Source of the DNA: Hoylesella buccalis ATCC 35310
GTDB lineage: Bacteria; Bacteroidota; Bacteroidia; Bacteroidales; Bacteroidaceae
DNA: 64,000 nt
NCBI RefSeq assembly: GCF_025151385.1
Contig: NZ_CP102287.1
Coordinates: 2,542,001-2,606,000 of the forward strand
Reading direction: 5' to 3'
Shown here: positions 61,632 through 64,000 of the stretch, piece by piece
How the letters are laid out: every line of letters starts with the position of its first letter
How positions within the stretch are numbered: position 1 is the first letter of the stretch
The notes under the pieces: generated by a model
What the model saw: only the letters and a program-made list of their open reading frames with translations
Database searches by the model: none
Told to the model about the DNA's origin: nothing
Position numbers and translations under genes: made by a program

Positions 61632-63680
61632 TCAGTCGCGATTGCGGTATGCCTCCAGTCCTTTCTTCAAGAAATCGAGGTAGGCTGGCACATCTTCTTT
61701 ATAGCTGTATGAGCCAGTCAGCGGTTTTCCTGCATTGTCTAGTGGCACATAGAATGGCTGTGTGTTGGCGCCAAACTTACTACTTTGCAGGTAACTCCAC
61801 TTGTCGCCAACCGTGCGAAGCGTGCGCTTTTTGCCGTTGTCCATCACTTCTATCTGCTCTTTCAGCGGCGTTTTGTCGTCCACGAACAAGGAGATGAGCA
61901 CATAATCTTTTGTCAATACCTCTGCAACCGATGGATCTGTCCACACAGCCGCTTCCATCTTTCGGCAGTTGACACAACCAAAGCCGGTGAAATCGATGAA
62001 TGCTGGCTTGCCCTGAGCTTTGGCGGCAGCCATTCCTTCTTCATAATTGGTATAGGCGGCGTGAACCTCTTTGTTGTTCAGGTTAAAGTCTTGTGTGCTG
62101 ATAGGCGGTGCGAAAGCGCTCACGGCCTTAACGGGTGCGCCCCAAAGACCAGGCACCATGTACACCGTGAAGGCCAGCGAAATCATGCCCAGCATGATAC
62201 ATACCACCGGCATGGGTTTGTTCTCGCCGCCCACCATGTCGCTTTGGAACTTGAGATGCCCGATGAGATAAAGTCCCAACATGCCGAAAATGACAATCCA
62301 CAGCGACAAGAACACCTCACGATCGAGGATGTGCCAGCCGTATGCAAGGTCGGCTACGGAGAGGAATTTCAACGCGAAGGCCAGTTCGATAAAGCCCAAT
62401 ACCACCTTGATGGTGTTCATCCAAGAACCCGATTTGGGCGCTTGCTTCAGCCAAGAAGGGAACAGGGCGAAGAGCGTAAACGGCAGAGCCAGTGCCAAGG
62501 CGAAGCCAAACATGCCGATGGCAGGGCCCACCCAGTTGCCCGACGTGGCGGCTTGTACCAGCAAGAAGCCAACGATGGGTGCGGTACAAGAGAAAGATAC
62601 CAGCACCAATGTGAAGGCCATCAGGAAGATGGAGAGCAATCCGGTGGTGGAAGAGGCCTTGCTGTCCATTTTATTGCCCCATGACTCGGGAAGCCGCAGC
62701 TCGAACCATCCGAAGAAAGAGAGTGCGAACACCACCAGCAACAGGAAGAAGAAGATGTTGAACACCGCACTGGTTGCCAGTTCGTTGAGCTTGTGTGGAT
62801 CAGTAAAAGCCGTCACAAGCAGTCCCAGCGACAGGAAAATCACGATGATGGCCAATCCGTAGGTAATGGCATCGCGCATGCCTTTGGCTTTGTCCTTGGT
62901 GCGTTTGAGGAAGAAACTTACCGTCATGGGAATGATGGGCCATACGCAGGGCGTGAACAGCGCCAGTAATCCGCCGGCAAACCCCATCAGGAACAGAAAC
63001 CACAGTGAACCGTTCTGCTCGCTCCGACCATCCTGTTGTTGCAATTCTTGGACGACAGGTTGCCACAAATCGGTGCTGACAGCCACCCTACCGGTATCCA
63101 CCGATGTGGGAAGAAGTGTGTCGGCAGCCATGCTCTGCACGGAATCTGGGACGAGAGATGAAGGCGAATCTCCATCATTCGCCTCTTTTTCAGTCGGTTC
63201 CTGCGGCGTTGTCGTAGCCACGATGGCAGGCGACTTTCCTGCTTTCTTAAAGGCTACTTCTTGTGGTGGCATGCACGTTTGGTCGTTGCAGGCGCCATAT
63301 TCCAAATAAGCATCAATGGTATAATTGGGTTTGGTGAACCTTACTTTCTGGACAAACTGCGCCTTATGCTCAAAAAAGCGCAGCTTCATGCCAAACAGGT
63401 TGTCCATCTTAGATATTTCGTTGCCACGCGCCACCAGGCCACCCACTTTCTCTACGCCGTCCATTTTGTTGACATGGAAAGAGGCCTCGATAGGGCCATT
63501 GCTGCCAAGGTTCACGGAATAGACGTGCCATCCCTGTTCTATTTGTAGGTTGAAGACAATTTCGCCTTCAGCAGTTTTGCCCGTTTTGAGTTGTGCGGAT
63601 GATTGTATGGGGTCTACAATCTGTGCTTGGGTGAATAGCGTTGTCAACGACAACAATGCCAGCACTAAATACTTTTTCAT
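61632..63680 (-). CDS. dsbD: Thiol:disulfide interchange protein DsbD
   Basis: 682 residues. Signal peptide (cleavage near FTQAQ), then an N-terminal DsbD-alpha domain with the Cys pair in YGACNDQTCMPP (131, 136). Eight membrane helices follow, carrying Cys in LFTPCVWPIIP and SFSCTAPIVG. A C-terminal thioredoxin-like domain has CVNC (569-572). All six redox cysteines are present, so electrons can pass from cytoplasmic thioredoxin to the periplasm. A Ser/Pro/Thr-rich linker (~155-225) separates the first two parts. Its leader contains a 16-bp palindrome. Confidence 0.96.
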   Translation of the reverse strand: MKKYLVLALLSLTTLFTQAQIVDPIQSSAQLKTGKTAEGEIVFNLQIEQGWHVYSVNLGSNGPIEASFHVNKMDGVEKVGGLVARGNEISKMDNLFGMKLRFFEHKAQFVQKVRFTKPNYTIDAYLEYGACNDQTCMPPQEVAFKKAGKSPAIVATTTPQEPTEKEANDGDSPSSLVPDSVQSMAADTLLPTSVDTGRVAVSTDLWQPVVQELQQQDGRSEQNGSLWFLFLMGFAGGLLALFTPCVWPIIPMTVSFFLKRTKDKAKGMRDAITYGLAIIVIFLSLGLLVTAFTDPHKLNELATSAVFNIFFFLLLVVFALSFFGWFELRLPESWGNKMDSKASSTTGLLSIFLMAFTLVLVSFSCTAPIVGFLLVQAATSGNWVGPAIGMFGFALALALPFTLFALFPSWLKQAPKSGSWMNTIKVVLGFIELAFALKFLSVADLAYGWHILDREVFLSLWIVIFGMLGLYLIGHLKFQSDMVGGENKPMPVVCIMLGMISLAFTVYMVPGLWGAPVKAVSAFAPPISTQDFNLNNKEVHAAYTNYEEGMAAAKAQGKPAFIDFTGFGCVNCRKMEAAVWTDPSVAEVLTKDYVLISLFVDDKTPLKEQIEVMDNGKKRTLRTVGDKWSYLQSSKFGANTQPFYVPLDNAGKPLTGSYSYKEDVPAYLDFLKKGLEAYRNRD

Positions 63681-63725
63681 GTTAAGTGATGTTTATGGTT
63701 GTAATAACAATATTATATTTAAAGA

Positions 63726-63741
63726 AAGTCGCATGCGACTT
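63726..63741. promoter_or_regulatory. 16-bp perfect palindrome in the dsbD leader
   Basis: AAGTCGCATGCGACTT lies 46 bases before the dsbD ATG and about 90 bases downstream of the predicted transcription start (minus strand). It has no loop, so a dimeric protein-binding site is likelier than an RNA hairpin. Confidence 0.6.
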
Positions 63742-63833
63742 CCTCTGTCTGTTCATGGATTCTGCCACCTTTGTACTGCCGAAGAAGCCAACCTCTTTCA
63801 CTGCTTCCCCAACTCACAAATCGGTATTGTTTG

Positions 63834-63865
63834 CAAAAATATATAATTCTGTTGATACAGACAAA
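63834..63865 (-). promoter_or_regulatory. dsbD promoter
   Basis: On the minus strand, TTTG (63865-63862), 20 bases, TATTTTTG (63841-63834). This predicts a leader of about 150 bases for dsbD. No gene is supported in 63681-64000. Confidence 0.7.
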
Positions 63866-64000
63866 CGCAGAAGTGAAAAATACTTGTTTGAGAACGCGAA
63901 TTTTCACACCATTCCCAACAGCCGCAATCATCGTTGCTGTAAGATTCAAACATTCAGCACGAAGAAAGCTTAGCGTGATGAATTATCTTGACAACGAATG

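Noticed and set aside
61785-62684. 299-residue open frame antisense to dsbD
   Set aside because: His/Gln/Arg-rich shadow with no recognisable motif.

Overview
The window looks like chromosomal DNA from a Bacteroidota bacterium, most likely Prevotellaceae. Three things point there. Promoters have the Bacteroidota form (TTTG, about 19-20 bases, then TAnnTTTG). Lipoproteins carry an acidic stretch right after the lipobox cysteine. Gene content and order are typical: metK-DUF4271-hemD-rnpA-yidD-tyrS, a three-gene quinol:fumarate reductase operon, aroQ beside xerD, and fimbrillin and TonB-receptor lipoprotein loci. I saw no tRNA or rRNA gene, no complete insertion sequence and no CRISPR array. Nearly all genes are intact housekeeping genes; the unusual content is in the spacers.

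Layout: 1-4 kb, the 3' part of a TonB-dependent receptor and a histidine-rich two-domain lipoprotein (probable metal uptake). 4-12 kb, a lone antitoxin-like gene, polA, a polyprenyl diphosphate synthase, a secreted alpha/beta hydrolase, then dtd, a MazG-like gene and deoC. 11.8-17.5 kb, two hypothetical genes, then uvrC, apt and mnmG with two identical parS-like sites. 17.8-22.6 kb, a GH84 hexosaminidase, a YitT membrane protein and a DUF3467 gene. 22.7-27 kb, frdC-frdA-frdB, interrupted by a four-helix-bundle (S23/IVP) gene framed by inverted 8-bp repeat arrays. 27-34.6 kb, a LolC/E-type permease, rbfA, an acyltransferase, an O-methyltransferase, aroQ, xerD, a YeiH transporter and a PfkB kinase. 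34.8-43.4 kb, a DEAD-box helicase, a fimbrillin locus with a G9 tract in its promoter, and an M16 peptidase. 43.4-44.9 kb, a repeat-rich spacer. 44.9-54.7 kb, the metK-tyrS cluster followed by envelope and secreted enzymes. 55-63.7 kb, a GNAT protein, the topoisomerase IV B subunit, an S41 protease, a cysteine desulfidase-like protein and DsbD.

The spacer DNA holds at least four repeat families. (1) 8-bp tandem arrays (TTGACGAG-type on one side, AACTCGTG-type on the other) form inverted ends around the four-helix-bundle gene and recur without that gene at two other places, always touching a stop codon. (2) Short arrays with a 22-bp period (CTCAATGCTTTTG core), usually exactly four units, occur in five intergenic regions. 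(3) A REP-like palindromic repeat (GGGGCGTGAT.ATCACG). (4) A 202-bp nested-palindrome element flanked by 34-bp direct repeats. Family 1 is the best candidate for an undescribed mobile or RNA-processing unit. Other notable points are the G9 tract in the fimbrillin promoter, the parS-like pair around apt, and a 16-bp palindrome in the dsbD leader.
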